Below, in pieces: positions 56,208 to 64,000 of a stretch of 64,000 nt of DNA (positions within the stretch are counted from its first letter, which is position 1; each line of letters starts with the position of its first letter). Origin of the DNA: Streptococcus suis (lineage in GTDB: Bacteria > Bacillota > Bacilli > Lactobacillales > Streptococcaceae). The translations under genes and the position numbers were made by a program. The DNA lies in assembly GCF_002960425.1 (NCBI RefSeq), contig NZ_POIZ01000032.1, positions 1-64,000 on the forward strand. Direction: 5' to 3'. The notes beneath the pieces were generated by a model. That model did not search any database. It saw nothing but the letters and a program-made list of their open reading frames with translations, and was not told where the DNA came from.

Positions 56208-56220
56208 TATGTGATATAAT
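56184..56220 (+). promoter_or_regulatory. glgC promoter with cre site (CcpA)
   Basis: The minus strand of 56184-56199 reads AATGAAAGCGTTTCC, matching the CcpA cre core TGnAAnCGnTnnC. TGATATAAT (56212-56220) is an extended -10; the cre covers the -35 position. This predicts glucose repression of glycogen synthesis. The ATG of glgC follows 31 bases later with AAGGAG. Confidence 0.7.
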
Positions 56221-56251
56221 CCATGTATAATATATTTTAAGGAGTGGTTAG

Positions 56252-57379
56252 ATGGCTCAAAATAAAATGTTAGCTATGATTCTTGCTGGTGGACGTGGAA
56301 CACGTCTAGAAGGTTTGACAAAGAAAGTCGCCAAACCAGCAGTCGCATTTGGAGGAAAATATCGTATTATCGATTTCCCTCTCAGTAACTGTGCCAACTC
56401 AGGTATCGACATTGTCGGCGTTTTGACCCAGTATGAACCTGTACTGTTGAACTCTTACGTTGCCCAATCACAACGTTGGGGCTTGGATGTTCAAGGTTCT
56501 GGTGTCTTTGTCCTTCCTCCAAGTGAGAAGATTGAAGGCTTTGGTCTGTACAAAGGTACTGCTGATGCTATTACACAAAACATCGATTTCATTGATTTGA
56601 ACGATCCTGAATATGTCTTGATCTTGTCAGGTGACCACATCTACAAGATGAACTATGACAAACTCCTTGATACCCATATCCAGAAGAAAGCAGACGCTAC
56701 TATTGCCGTTATTGAAGTGCCAATCAAAGAGGCATCACGCTTTGGTATCATGAATACCGATGAAGATTACCGTATCGAAGAATTTGAAGAAAAACCAGCA
56801 AATCCTAAGAGCAACTTGGCATCCATGGGTATTTATATCTTCACTTGGAAGACCTTGAAAAAATATCTCCAAGAAGATGATAAATCTGAAACTTCTTCAC
56901 ATGATTTCGGTCATGATATCATTCCGAAATACTTGGAAGATGGTCGTACTCTTATCGCTCATCCATTCCGTGGCTACTGGAAGGACGTTGGTACTGTTAA
57001 CAGCCTTTGGGAATCAAACATGGACTTGATTGACCATGCTGGTGACTTGGACCTTTCTGACCGTTCGTGGAGAATTTACTCAGAGGACAAGGGCTCTCCA
57101 GCTCAAGTGATTGGCTCAACTGCAACTGTTAAATCAGCTTATATCGACAAAGGAGCTGTCATTGATGGCTACGTAGAACACTCTGTCATTTCAACTGATG
57201 TACAAGTGAACAAGGATGCTGTGGTTAAAAATTCTGTCCTTCTTCCTGGTGCCATCATCGGTGAGGGAGTTGAGCTAGACTATGTCATCGTTGCTGAAAA
57301 TGTTAAGATTGCGGATGGAACCAAACTCTCTGGTGACGCTGATAATATCCTCTTGATTGATAAGAATGTAACCAAGTAA
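56252..57379 (+). CDS. glgC: Glucose-1-phosphate adenylyltransferase, catalytic subunit
   Basis: Makes ADP-glucose from ATP and glucose-1-phosphate, the committed step of glycogen synthesis. [23 protein letters not shown] near the N-terminus holds the nucleotide-binding GGRGTRL and a conserved Lys; [28 protein letters not shown] and the Glu in [12 protein letters not shown] are also present. A left-handed beta-helix follows (about 285-375). 375 residues, normal. First gene of the glg operon with a cre-regulated promoter, 12 bases before glgD. Confidence 0.95.
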   Translation: MAQNKMLAMILAGGRGTRLEGLTKKVAKPAVAFGGKYRIIDFPLSNCANSGIDIVGVLTQYEPVLLNSYVAQSQRWGLDVQGSGVFVLPPSEKIEGFGLYKGTADAITQNIDFIDLNDPEYVLILSGDHIYKMNYDKLLDTHIQKKADATIAVIEVPIKEASRFGIMNTDEDYRIEEFEEKPANPKSNLASMGIYIFTWKTLKKYLQEDDKSETSSHDFGHDIIPKYLEDGRTLIAHPFRGYWKDVGTVNSLWESNMDLIDHAGDLDLSDRSWRIYSEDKGSPAQVIGSTATVKSAYIDKGAVIDGYVEHSVISTDVQVNKDAVVKNSVLLPGAIIGEGVELDYVIVAENVKIADGTKLSGDADNILLIDKNVTK

Positions 57380-57391
57380 GAAAGGACTGCT

Positions 57392-58507
57392 ATGCTAAGA
57401 AATACTCTAGGAATTGTAAATATTGAAGGAAACAATGTACATTTTGGTGATGTCATGGAACATCGTGGCGTACAAGCCTTTGGTTTTTTGGGACGCTACA
57501 GACTGATTGACTTCGTTCTATCAAATATGTCAAACTCAGGGATTACAGAGTTCCAAGTCTACATGCCTGTTCATATGCGTTCAACCATCCAACACGTTGG
57601 TACTGGTAAACACTACAATATCAACAGTAAACGCGGTTCTCTTCGCCTGCTCAATAGTGTAACAGACCCGAACTCAGTTTACCAACATGATATCAATGCT
57701 TTTTCTGACAACCTTCATTTTATTGAAAATTCAACCAAAGAATATGTCTTGATTGCACCTTCTTACTTCATCTACAGCCAAGACTTTACAAATGTCATGG
57801 AAGAACATGAGAAAACGGGTGCTGATATTACCGTTCTTTATAAGAATATCACCGATGCCAAAGAAAACTTCATCGGTTGCCAAACCTTGAAATTTGATGA
57901 TAACAAGCGTGTTGTAGCCTTCGAAGAAAACCATGGTAAGTATAAGAACCGTCCTGTTTCACTAGAAGCCTACATCATGAAACGCACGACCTTTATCGAG
58001 TTGATCAAGCGTGCTAACAAGGTTTCATCACTCTACTGGTTGAAAGATATTCTTCGCGATACAGTGGATCAATACAAGATCATGGGCTATGCACATCGTG
58101 ACTTCGTTGCTTGTATCAATAACGTAGAATCTTATTTCAAAACTCAGATTGATTTGATTGACCGTGACACACGTAAACTTCTTTTCAAAAACGACTGGCC
58201 AATCCATACACAAACTAGCGACTCTTCTCCTTCTCTTTATGGTCCACTGGCTGAAGTAAAACGCAGTTTGATTGCCAACGGTGCAAATATCAATGGTCAA
58301 GTAGAAAACTCCGTTATTGACCGTGATGTGATTATTGAAGAAGGTGTCGTTGTTAAAAACTCAATCATTCTCAATGGTGTAACAATTAAAAATGGTACGA
58401 CTGTTGAAAATGCCATCATTGATAAATCGACTAAGATTATTCATTCTACTGATATCAAAGGTAGTGAATCAAATCCAGCCTACATTAAAGCACATCAAAT
58501 CATCTAG
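57392..58507 (+). CDS. glgD: Glucose-1-phosphate adenylyltransferase, regulatory subunit GlgD
   Basis: Paralogue of GlgC with the same fold but lacking the GGRGTRL phosphate-binding motif: the N-terminus reads NTLGIVNIEGNNVHFGDVM. In Firmicutes GlgD pairs with GlgC and increases its activity. FPLSN is replaced by FVLSNMSNSG and the beta-helix with hexad repeats is retained (about 285-360). 371 residues. It lies between glgC and glgA, 12 and 8 bases away. Confidence 0.93.
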   Translation: MLRNTLGIVNIEGNNVHFGDVMEHRGVQAFGFLGRYRLIDFVLSNMSNSGITEFQVYMPVHMRSTIQHVGTGKHYNINSKRGSLRLLNSVTDPNSVYQHDINAFSDNLHFIENSTKEYVLIAPSYFIYSQDFTNVMEEHEKTGADITVLYKNITDAKENFIGCQTLKFDDNKRVVAFEENHGKYKNRPVSLEAYIMKRTTFIELIKRANKVSSLYWLKDILRDTVDQYKIMGYAHRDFVACINNVESYFKTQIDLIDRDTRKLLFKNDWPIHTQTSDSSPSLYGPLAEVKRSLIANGANINGQVENSVIDRDVIIEEGVVVKNSIILNGVTIKNGTTVENAIIDKSTKIIHSTDIKGSESNPAYIKAHQII

Positions 58508-58515
58508 GAGAAATC

Positions 58516-59961
58516 ATGACAAGAAAATCTGTTCTCTTTGTTGCATCTGAAGGACTTCCATTCATCAAGACTGGTGGTTTGGCCGATGTTATCGGATCCT
58601 TGCCAAAAGAATTGGTAAAACAGGGGTTGGATGTCCGTGTGGTTCTACCACTCTATAAGAAAATTGCTATCAATAACCATGCTGATTTTGACTATGTGTC
58701 CAGTTTTGATGTTCGTGCAGGCGACATTCAGTCCATGGCTAATGTTTACAGCCAAGTAATCGATGGTGTTACCTTCTATTTCATTGAACACCGTGACTTC
58801 TTTGAACGTGATGAACTGTATGGCTATGACGATGATGCTATGCGTTTCGGTTATTTCCAGCATGCAACCTGTCGTCTATTGGAAGCCTTGGATTTCTTCC
58901 CAGATGTCATTCATACACATGACTGGCATACTGCTGCACTTCCATTCCTCTGCCGTACTTTCTATAGCTACCGTGACGAATTCCGTGCTATCAAGCATGT
59001 CTTCACCATTCACAACCTGGCTTTCCAAGGCATTTTCCATAAACAAGCCCTTTGGTCTGCTCTGGGAATGGACTACAGCTACTACTTAGATGGGATTGCT
59101 CGTTTCCATGACGAATGCATTTCCTTTATGAAATTGGGAATTTTGTATGCTGACAAGGTAACAACCGTTTCAGATACCTATGCGCGTGAAATTTTGACCG
59201 AAGAATTCGGTGAAAATATGCAACACGTCCTAGAGCTTCGCAAGCATGATTTGGTTGGTATTGTTAACGGTATCGACTACGATAGCTGGGACAGTCAGAC
59301 AGACCATTATCTAGTGAAGAACTACGGTCTTGAAACAATCGGAGATAAGAAAGCCAATAAATTGGCTTTGCAGGCACAGTTCGGCCTTCCACAAGACGAA
59401 CACGTTTTAATGATTGGTATCGTTTCCCGCTTGACTTGGCAGAAAGGTTTCTATCTCTTGACAGAGGTTCTCAGCCATCTTCTTCAAGCCCATGTACAAT
59501 TTGTCATCTTGGGCAATGGTGAAGCAGATGTTGAAAATGCCTTTAACCATTTCAAACACGCTTATCCTGAAAAATTCGCCTTCTACCGTGGCTATAATGA
59601 ACCGCTTGCTCATCAGATTTATGCGGCAAGTGACCTCTTCCTCATGCCATCTATGTTTGAACCATGTGGTATCAGCCAGTTGATTTCGATGCACTATGGA
59701 ACACTTCCATTGGTTCGTGAAACAGGTGGATTGGTGGATACAGTGACACCGTATCATATTGACAGCAAAGAAGGTACTGGATTTACATTCGGTGGTCGTG
59801 ATGCCTACAATATGCGTCAGGTCTATGATTTGGCCCTCCAAACCTACTACGACCGTCCGGAAGACTGGTACGCTATGGTGAAACAAGCAATGGGACGCGA
59901 TTTCAGCTGGACTGCTTCTGCTGAAAAATACATCTGGCTCTATCGTGAAATTAGCAGCTAG
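58516..59961 (+). CDS. glgA: Glycogen synthase (ADP-glucose type)
   Basis: Family 5 glycosyltransferase that extends glucan chains with ADP-glucose. The N-terminal KTGGLADVIGSLPKEL is the ADP-glucose-binding site, and HTHDWHTAALP, GIVNGIDYDSWD and PSMFEPCGISQLISMHYGTLPLVRETGGL (as PSMFEPCGISQL) hold the catalytic Glu region. 481 residues, normal. AGGAG precedes the ATG. It is in the operon with glgC and glgD. Confidence 0.96.
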   Translation: MTRKSVLFVASEGLPFIKTGGLADVIGSLPKELVKQGLDVRVVLPLYKKIAINNHADFDYVSSFDVRAGDIQSMANVYSQVIDGVTFYFIEHRDFFERDELYGYDDDAMRFGYFQHATCRLLEALDFFPDVIHTHDWHTAALPFLCRTFYSYRDEFRAIKHVFTIHNLAFQGIFHKQALWSALGMDYSYYLDGIARFHDECISFMKLGILYADKVTTVSDTYAREILTEEFGENMQHVLELRKHDLVGIVNGIDYDSWDSQTDHYLVKNYGLETIGDKKANKLALQAQFGLPQDEHVLMIGIVSRLTWQKGFYLLTEVLSHLLQAHVQFVILGNGEADVENAFNHFKHAYPEKFAFYRGYNEPLAHQIYAASDLFLMPSMFEPCGISQLISMHYGTLPLVRETGGLVDTVTPYHIDSKEGTGFTFGGRDAYNMRQVYDLALQTYYDRPEDWYAMVKQAMGRDFSWTASAEKYIWLYREISS

Positions 59962-59985
59962 ATAAGATTTGACAACAAACTGAAG

Positions 59986-60014
59986 AGGAGTGCGACCAGG
60001 GTCCACTCCTTTTC
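59986..60014 (+). terminator. Weak terminator-like hairpin between glgA and glgB
   Basis: AGGAGTG (59986-59992) pairs with CACTCCT (60004-60010), followed by only four T. It could reduce read-through into glgB without stopping it. The AAGGAG of glgB lies just beyond. Confidence 0.5.
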
Positions 60015-60029
60015 AACAAGGAGATTGCT

Positions 60030-61868
60030 ATGACAGAATTTACTGATTTAGATTTATACTATATGAATTCCGGTGAGCACACCACTCTCTACGAGAAAAT
60101 GGGGGCTCATTTGATAAAGGAGCGCAATAAGATCCTTGGCACTCAATTCCGTGTCTACGCTCCAAATGCCCGTGAGGTTTATCTAGTTGGAAACTTTAAC
60201 GACTGGCAACGTAGCCATCCAATGCAATGGGAAATTGATGGTGTTTTTCAACTTTATGTAGAAGGCTTAAAATCACTTGAAGATTACAAGTACCTCATCA
60301 TCACCCATGATGGTCGTGAAATTTATAAGGCTGATCCTTATGCCTTTTTCAGTCAAGTGCGTCCAAATACTGCGTCGACAACCTACAATCCTCGTTACAA
60401 GTTTAAAGACGATGTCTGGATGTATCATCGTGTCAACTATGACTTTAAGGAGCAACCTGTTTCTATCTACGAAGTCCACCTTGGTTCTTGGAAGCAAAAA
60501 TTTGCTAATAAAAACGAAGGCGGTGCACCACTTGAGGCCTTCAATAGTTACAAGGAAATTACACCGCTTCTCATTGAGCACGTCAAAGAAAATAATTACA
60601 CCCATATTGAGCTCTTGCCCATCACCGAACATCCCCTGGATGCTTCTTGGGGCTATCAGGTAACTGGTTATTACAGCCCTACCAGCCGCTACGGCAAGCC
60701 TGATGATCTCAAATACCTAGTTGACCAATGTCACCAGGCTGGGATTGGGGTCATTCTGGACTGGGTCCCACTTCATTTCTGTAAGGATGCTCATGGTCTC
60801 TATCAATTTGATGGTAGTTGGTTGTATGAATACCCTCATGAACAGGACCGTGAAAATCACCAGTGGGGAACAGCCAACTTTGACCTTGGTAAAGGCTTGA
60901 CACGTTCCTTCCTTCTATCCAATCTTAAGTATTGGTTGGAATACTTCCATTTCGACGGTATTCGAGTGGACGCCTTATCTTATCTTCTCTATTGGCGTGG
61001 TGAAACAGAAGATGACAAAATCAACCACGGAGCGATTGATTTTATCAAACGTGTCAATGCCATGGTTCATACAGACTATAAGGGTGTCTTGATGATTGCG
61101 GAAGATTCGTCAAGTTTCCCTAAAGTAACCCATCCCCTAGAAGAAGGTGGTATTGGTTTCGATATGAAATGGGATTTGGGCTGGATGAACGATACGCTCA
61201 AGTTTGTCGAACGTCCGTCTGTCTATCGTAAATACCATTCAAATGAAATTACCTTTGGTATGTATTACAACCAAAATGAGCAATTCCTCTTGCCCTTATC
61301 TCATGACGAGGTTGTCCATGGAAAGCATTCCATCATTGATAAAATGAATGGAGATTACGAAGATAAGTTCCATTTGGCGCGTGTCTACTACAGCTTCTAC
61401 TTTGCCCATCCAGGTAAGAAATTACTCTTCATGGGCAATGAATGGGGCCACATCCGTGAATGGCATGAATACACTGAAATGGATTGGGAGTTGCTTACCT
61501 ATCCAACCCACTCTAGTTTCTACCAAATGATGAAGACTTTGTCTACTTTCTATCGTGAGCACGATGCATTTTGGAAGTATGATTACCAGGCCTACGACAA
61601 GGGATTTAAGTGGGTGAAAATTGATAGCGAAGCTAGTCTCTATGCCTTTTCACGTATGAGTGATGACCAGGAAATCTTGACCATCCATAATTTTAATGAT
61701 CAGGAATTGTTTGATGTCCACCTGGATTTGCCAGCGGATAGCGAGTACAAACTTGTCTTCTCATCAAATGTCCTTCCAATGGAAACATTTAGCCTCTACC
61801 CAGATGAAAACGGAGCTAGAATTACAGTTCCACGTTTGACTAGTTTTTATCTGGAGCGGGTGAAATAA
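60030..61868 (+). CDS. glgB: 1,4-alpha-glucan branching enzyme
   Basis: Introduces alpha-1,6 branches into glycogen. The N-terminal carbohydrate-binding module 48 (GTQFRVYAPNAREVYLVGNFNDW, shown as VYLVGNFNDW) precedes a GH13 barrel with VYEVHLGSWK, DGIRVDALS (nucleophile Asp), MIAEDSS (acid/base Glu) and LSHDEVVHGK. A C-terminal beta domain ends the protein. 612 residues, in the range of short GlgB forms. It is last in the operon here (C-D-A-B), whereas glgB is often first in related operons. Confidence 0.95.
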   Translation: MTEFTDLDLYYMNSGEHTTLYEKMGAHLIKERNKILGTQFRVYAPNAREVYLVGNFNDWQRSHPMQWEIDGVFQLYVEGLKSLEDYKYLIITHDGREIYKADPYAFFSQVRPNTASTTYNPRYKFKDDVWMYHRVNYDFKEQPVSIYEVHLGSWKQKFANKNEGGAPLEAFNSYKEITPLLIEHVKENNYTHIELLPITEHPLDASWGYQVTGYYSPTSRYGKPDDLKYLVDQCHQAGIGVILDWVPLHFCKDAHGLYQFDGSWLYEYPHEQDRENHQWGTANFDLGKGLTRSFLLSNLKYWLEYFHFDGIRVDALSYLLYWRGETEDDKINHGAIDFIKRVNAMVHTDYKGVLMIAEDSSSFPKVTHPLEEGGIGFDMKWDLGWMNDTLKFVERPSVYRKYHSNEITFGMYYNQNEQFLLPLSHDEVVHGKHSIIDKMNGDYEDKFHLARVYYSFYFAHPGKKLLFMGNEWGHIREWHEYTEMDWELLTYPTHSSFYQMMKTLSTFYREHDAFWKYDYQAYDKGFKWVKIDSEASLYAFSRMSDDQEILTIHNFNDQELFDVHLDLPADSEYKLVFSSNVLPMETFSLYPDENGARITVPRLTSFYLERVK

Positions 61869-61876
61869 TTACCTAT

Positions 61877-61907
61877 AAGAATGAAGTATTGAGCTTCATT
61901 CTTTTTT
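61877..61907 (+). terminator. Terminator of the glg operon
   Basis: AAGAATGAAG pairs with CTTCATTCTT around a seven-base loop, followed by TTTTT, ten bases after the glgB stop. Confidence 0.9.
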
Positions 61908-61912
61908 ACATG

Positions 61913-61942
61913 CAAAAACAACCACCGTTTCCGATGGTTGTT
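61913..61942 (-). terminator. Terminator of the amino-acid-binding lipoprotein gene
   Basis: On the minus strand AACAACCAtcg-gaaa-CGGTGGTTGTT followed by TTTTG lies just after the stop codon. Confidence 0.85.
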
Positions 61943-61950
61943 CGTCTCAT

Positions 61951-62760
61951 TTATTCAACTGCTGTATAGGTTGCTGCTTTTTCAAGGAAGGTATCAAATT
62001 CGCCACTTGCTTTTACTTGAGCGATGACCTTGTCAATTTCGGTTTTTAGTTCTGTGCTTCCTTTTGGAAGGGCGATAACTTTTGAGTTCTCGTCAATAGT
62101 TGGAAATTCCACTGCTGCAATGGCAAGGTCGCTGTTTTGTGAAACATAGCCTGCTGCAACTGGAGAATCCATCAAGACTGCTTCTACTTTACCCGTCTTC
62201 AATTCATTAACTGCTTCCCCCATTTGTGTCAAGGAAACAATTTTTGCATCTGCCATTTTTTCTTTGGCATAGGTTTCTTGAGTTGACCCTTTTTGAACTG
62301 CCAATGATTTACCTGCTAATGCGTCAATACTTGAAATAGTTTCAGCATTCTCTTTCTTAACGAGTAGGACATCGGCAATTTGGTAATAACTTTCAGAGAA
62401 GTCAAAGACTTTGGCACGTTCTTCAGAGTAAGATAGCCCTGCGATGGCAATGTCAGCCTTGCCAGATTGAACACTGTTCAAAACGTTGTCAAAACTCATT
62501 GATGACACTTCAAGTTTCACACCTAATTCATCTGCAATTTTCTGTGCTAGCATAATGTCAGCACCAACCACTTCATTTTTTCCATCTACAAGTGTTTGGA
62601 ATTCAAATGGTGCATAGTCAGGACTGGTCGCAACAACCAAGGTTCCTTTTTCCTTGATTTTTTCAAGTGTTGATTGGCTTGATGAAGAGCTGGTTGATGA
62701 ACAAGCTGCCAATGTAAATCCTGCCAACAGGGTAGCAGCTAGTGTAAGTAGTTTTTTCAT
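61951..62760 (-). CDS. Amino acid ABC transporter substrate-binding lipoprotein
   Basis: A 269-residue binding protein of the polar amino acid family (SBP type 3). The signal peptide ends at the lipobox LAACSS (Cys near residue 20), then a serine-rich linker and the fold with TLVVATSPDYAPFEF, VGADIMLAQKIADELGV, SVQSGKADIAIAGLSYSEERAKVFDFSESYY. It lacks neighbouring permease or ATPase genes, so it may feed a transporter encoded elsewhere. The substrate is unknown. It has a near-consensus promoter and its own terminator. Confidence 0.9.
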   Translation of the reverse strand: MKKLLTLAATLLAGFTLAACSSTSSSSSQSTLEKIKEKGTLVVATSPDYAPFEFQTLVDGKNEVVGADIMLAQKIADELGVKLEVSSMSFDNVLNSVQSGKADIAIAGLSYSEERAKVFDFSESYYQIADVLLVKKENAETISSIDALAGKSLAVQKGSTQETYAKEKMADAKIVSLTQMGEAVNELKTGKVEAVLMDSPVAAGYVSQNSDLAIAAVEFPTIDENSKVIALPKGSTELKTEIDKVIAQVKASGEFDTFLEKAATYTAVE

Positions 62761-62880
62761 GTATGTATCCTCTTATTTCTTTTATTTTTTTATTAAAACG
62801 ATGTCATTTCTTCTAAAAAATCATCGGGCTTTGAAAGCGATTTTCCCCATATTTTCTCCCTCTTTTCAAAAGATATGTCT

Positions 62881-62909
62881 AGTATAAAGTAATTTTATAC
62901 AGTTGTCAA
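62881..62909 (-). promoter_or_regulatory. Promoter of the binding-protein gene
   Basis: TTGACA (62909-62904) and TATACT (62886-62881) on the minus strand are 17 bases apart. The leader is about 110 bases long; I see no riboswitch or T-box signature in it. Confidence 0.8.
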
Positions 62910-63038
62910 TATGTATTTTGTATTTTTATGCGAAATTTATATTTTTTTATTCAAAAAAAATAATCATTAAGCTAATACTATTTAAATAAAAATATAGGGA
63001 ACATATGACTAATGGATAATCTATGTACTATAAGCATT

Positions 63039-63143
63039 TTAGATAATAAAATGTTTCCAAAAATCCATTAAATAGTTTATTATGTAAAACAAAAAAGCAA
63101 ATACAGATGCTATAAGAAGCAGCTCAAGATTATCTACGCCCAT
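63039..63143 (-). CDS. Candidate 34-residue single-helix membrane peptide
   Basis: The minus strand between the NUDIX gene and the binding-protein gene encodes MGVDNLELLLIASVFAFLFY then IINYLMDFWKHFII. It is almost wholly one membrane helix. GAGGG lies at the right distance before the ATG at 63143, and an A/T-rich TATAAAAT box is 40 bases further up. Size and topology resemble small type I toxins, but no antisense promoter or family match could be established. The rest of the 62911-63249 interval shows nothing I can name. Could be chance. Confidence 0.35.
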   Translation of the reverse strand: MGVDNLELLLIASVFAFLFYIINYLMDFWKHFII

Positions 63144-63249
63144 TATATCCCTCATTTCTAAAAATATGCGAAATATTTTATAAAAATATCTTGATATAGA
63201 ACAACAAGATTGTAAATATTTTTACAAATAATTAAAAAATGAAGCAATC

Positions 63250-63717
63250 CTACCTAAAATTCTTATCCCACGCTCCATCATCATTTTTTCGAGTATAAAA
63301 GAACTCAGATAAATCTGGGTCATCCATAACCTTTAGGATTTCTAGCAAATCATAGGCTAAATCCATCTGCGGTAAGTCTGTTTTCTTGACCCAACGCACC
63401 TCGCCCTCTTCAGTTGATTGGAGGGTTCCAGTAAACTCCGTCGCCTTATAGAGAAAGACCAGATAGCGATGTCCTTCCTTGTCAGGCCAATGCTTGATAC
63501 CAACCAGATGAGCATTTGTGATGACCAGACCAGTTTCTTCCTCAACTTCCCGAACAACCGAGTCATAAAAATTCTCACCTTCTTCAACATGCCCACCAGG
63601 AAAGGCAACACCTGACCAACGATAGCGTTCAGGGTCCCGAATTTGCACGACGACATTCCCATCCTTATCTTCAATCAAACACATATTGGTCAAGGTAACC
63701 GTTTCTTTTCTAGCCAT
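63250..63717 (-). CDS. NUDIX hydrolase, probable 8-oxo-dGTP diphosphatase
   Basis: A 155-residue MutT-like protein that hydrolyses nucleoside diphosphate-X compounds, likely sanitising 8-oxo-dGTP. The Nudix box GGHVEEGENFYDSVVREVEEETGL spans about residues 40-63 (key residues: G, E, and REVEEE). MutX-type N-terminus (VTLTNMCLIEDKDGNVVVQIR). The second of two adjacent ATGs (63717) is better placed from AAAGGA; the first gives one residue more. It is downstream of the partial gene at the window's end on the same strand. Confidence 0.88.
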   Translation of the reverse strand: MARKETVTLTNMCLIEDKDGNVVVQIRDPERYRWSGVAFPGGHVEEGENFYDSVVREVEEETGLVITNAHLVGIKHWPDKEGHRYLVFLYKATEFTGTLQSTEEGEVRWVKKTDLPQMDLAYDLLEILKVMDDPDLSEFFYTRKNDDGAWDKNFR

Positions 63718-63828
63718 CATATTTCCTTTCTATCCATTTCACACTGAAATAAGCAATCAACTGGTCTACTTTCCCACACAACCAGTCAGCTTTAGCTTCA
63801 AAATGAAAACTCATCAATCTATTCTATC

Positions 63829-63860
63829 AGAAAAAGCCAAGGTAGACTAGCCTTGACTTG
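63829..63860 (-). terminator. Terminator of the partial gene at the right edge
   Basis: GTCAAGGctagtctaCCTTGGC followed by TTTTT on the minus strand, a few bases after the stop codon of the gene entering from the right. Confidence 0.8.
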
Positions 63861-63863
63861 TTC

Positions 63864-64000
63864 TTACCAACGAGGGTTGGCTTCGAAAATCCAGCGGCGC
63901 GACCAGCTATGGCTTTGGCCTGGTAGGAGTTTGATGGTCTGGATGATTTCTGGACTGACGATGTGGTCTGTCGCCCAGAGGAGCAGGCTGGTCGGTTTGA
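63864..64000 (-). CDS. C-terminal end of an unidentified protein (partial)
   Basis: The last 45 codons of a gene that enters from the right edge: KPTSLLLWATDHIVSPEI, then IQTIKLLPGQSHSWSRRW, then IFEANPRW and TAA at 63866-63864. The PGQSxSWxRRWxFE ending is reminiscent of the last strands of aldose-epimerase-like carbohydrate enzymes, but too little is visible to decide. A terminator follows. Confidence 0.6.
   Translation of the reverse strand, partial: KPTSLLLWATDHIVSPEIIQTIKLLPGQSHSWSRRWIFEANPRW

Noticed and set aside
62761-62880. Riboswitch in the leader of the amino-acid-binding protein
   Set aside because: The 110-base leader is A/T-rich without a recognisable conserved fold or terminator.

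Overview
The window looks like a low-GC Firmicute chromosome, most likely a Streptococcus and plausibly S. suis or a close relative. This rests on recognised streptococcal families: a 401-residue S1, GlnP with two binding domains fused to the permease, RexAB, the GlgC/GlgD pair, PyrR-type leaders before pyrimidine genes, and an LPxTG-anchored 5'-nucleotidase. Species is inference, since no database search was possible.

Layout. 1-2.4 kb: the end of an ISL3-type insertion sequence, then rpsA and three tRNA genes (Arg-CCG, Gln-TTG, Tyr-GTA). 2.4-13.5 kb: a polysaccharide (Wzx/Wzy-type) locus on mixed strands, with UDP-glucose dehydrogenase, a priming sugar transferase behind a G10 tract, four family 2 glycosyltransferases, a flippase, a polymerase-like protein and the Wzd/Wze (CpsC/CpsD) pair. 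13.6-25.2 kb: ilvE with a CodY-like box, a lipoprotein gene flanked by a duplicated parC 3' end, parC, a six-gene accessory block (membrane protein, unknown 446-residue protein, RelA/SpoT-like protein, DUF1232 protein, class III Fic protein, two-helix membrane protein) and parE. 25.3-37.1 kb: plsY, rexA/rexB, a small conserved gene, a 570-base mosaic of hairpin repeats, obgE, a DUF4044 miniprotein and uvrC.

37-41 kb: glnP-glnQ, a P-loop kinase and a GNAT acetyltransferase. 41.3-43.1 kb: an ABC-F ATPase behind a classic attenuator leader (five-codon ORF, two intrinsic terminators). 43-48 kb: metY with a MET-box-like palindrome, a frameshifted YkgJ-family gene, maf and the wall-anchored nucleotidase. 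48.3-55 kb: pyrC-ung-glycosyltransferase and the pyrK-pyrD-pyrF-(pyrophosphatase-like)-pyrE cluster with two PyrR attenuators. 55-62 kb: a LysR regulator, a short hairpin RNA candidate with a cre site, and glgC-glgD-glgA-glgB for glycogen. 62-64 kb: an amino-acid binding lipoprotein, a candidate 34-residue membrane peptide, a NUDIX hydrolase and the end of an unidentified gene.

The most interesting unit is the block between the two topoisomerase IV genes. It carries a Fic AMP-transferase with a C-terminal autoinhibitory motif, and Fic enzymes of this kind are known to modify GyrB/ParE. Next come the G10 tract in the ribosome-binding region of the priming glycosyltransferase, and the repeats whose stems vary while loops and connectors are conserved.
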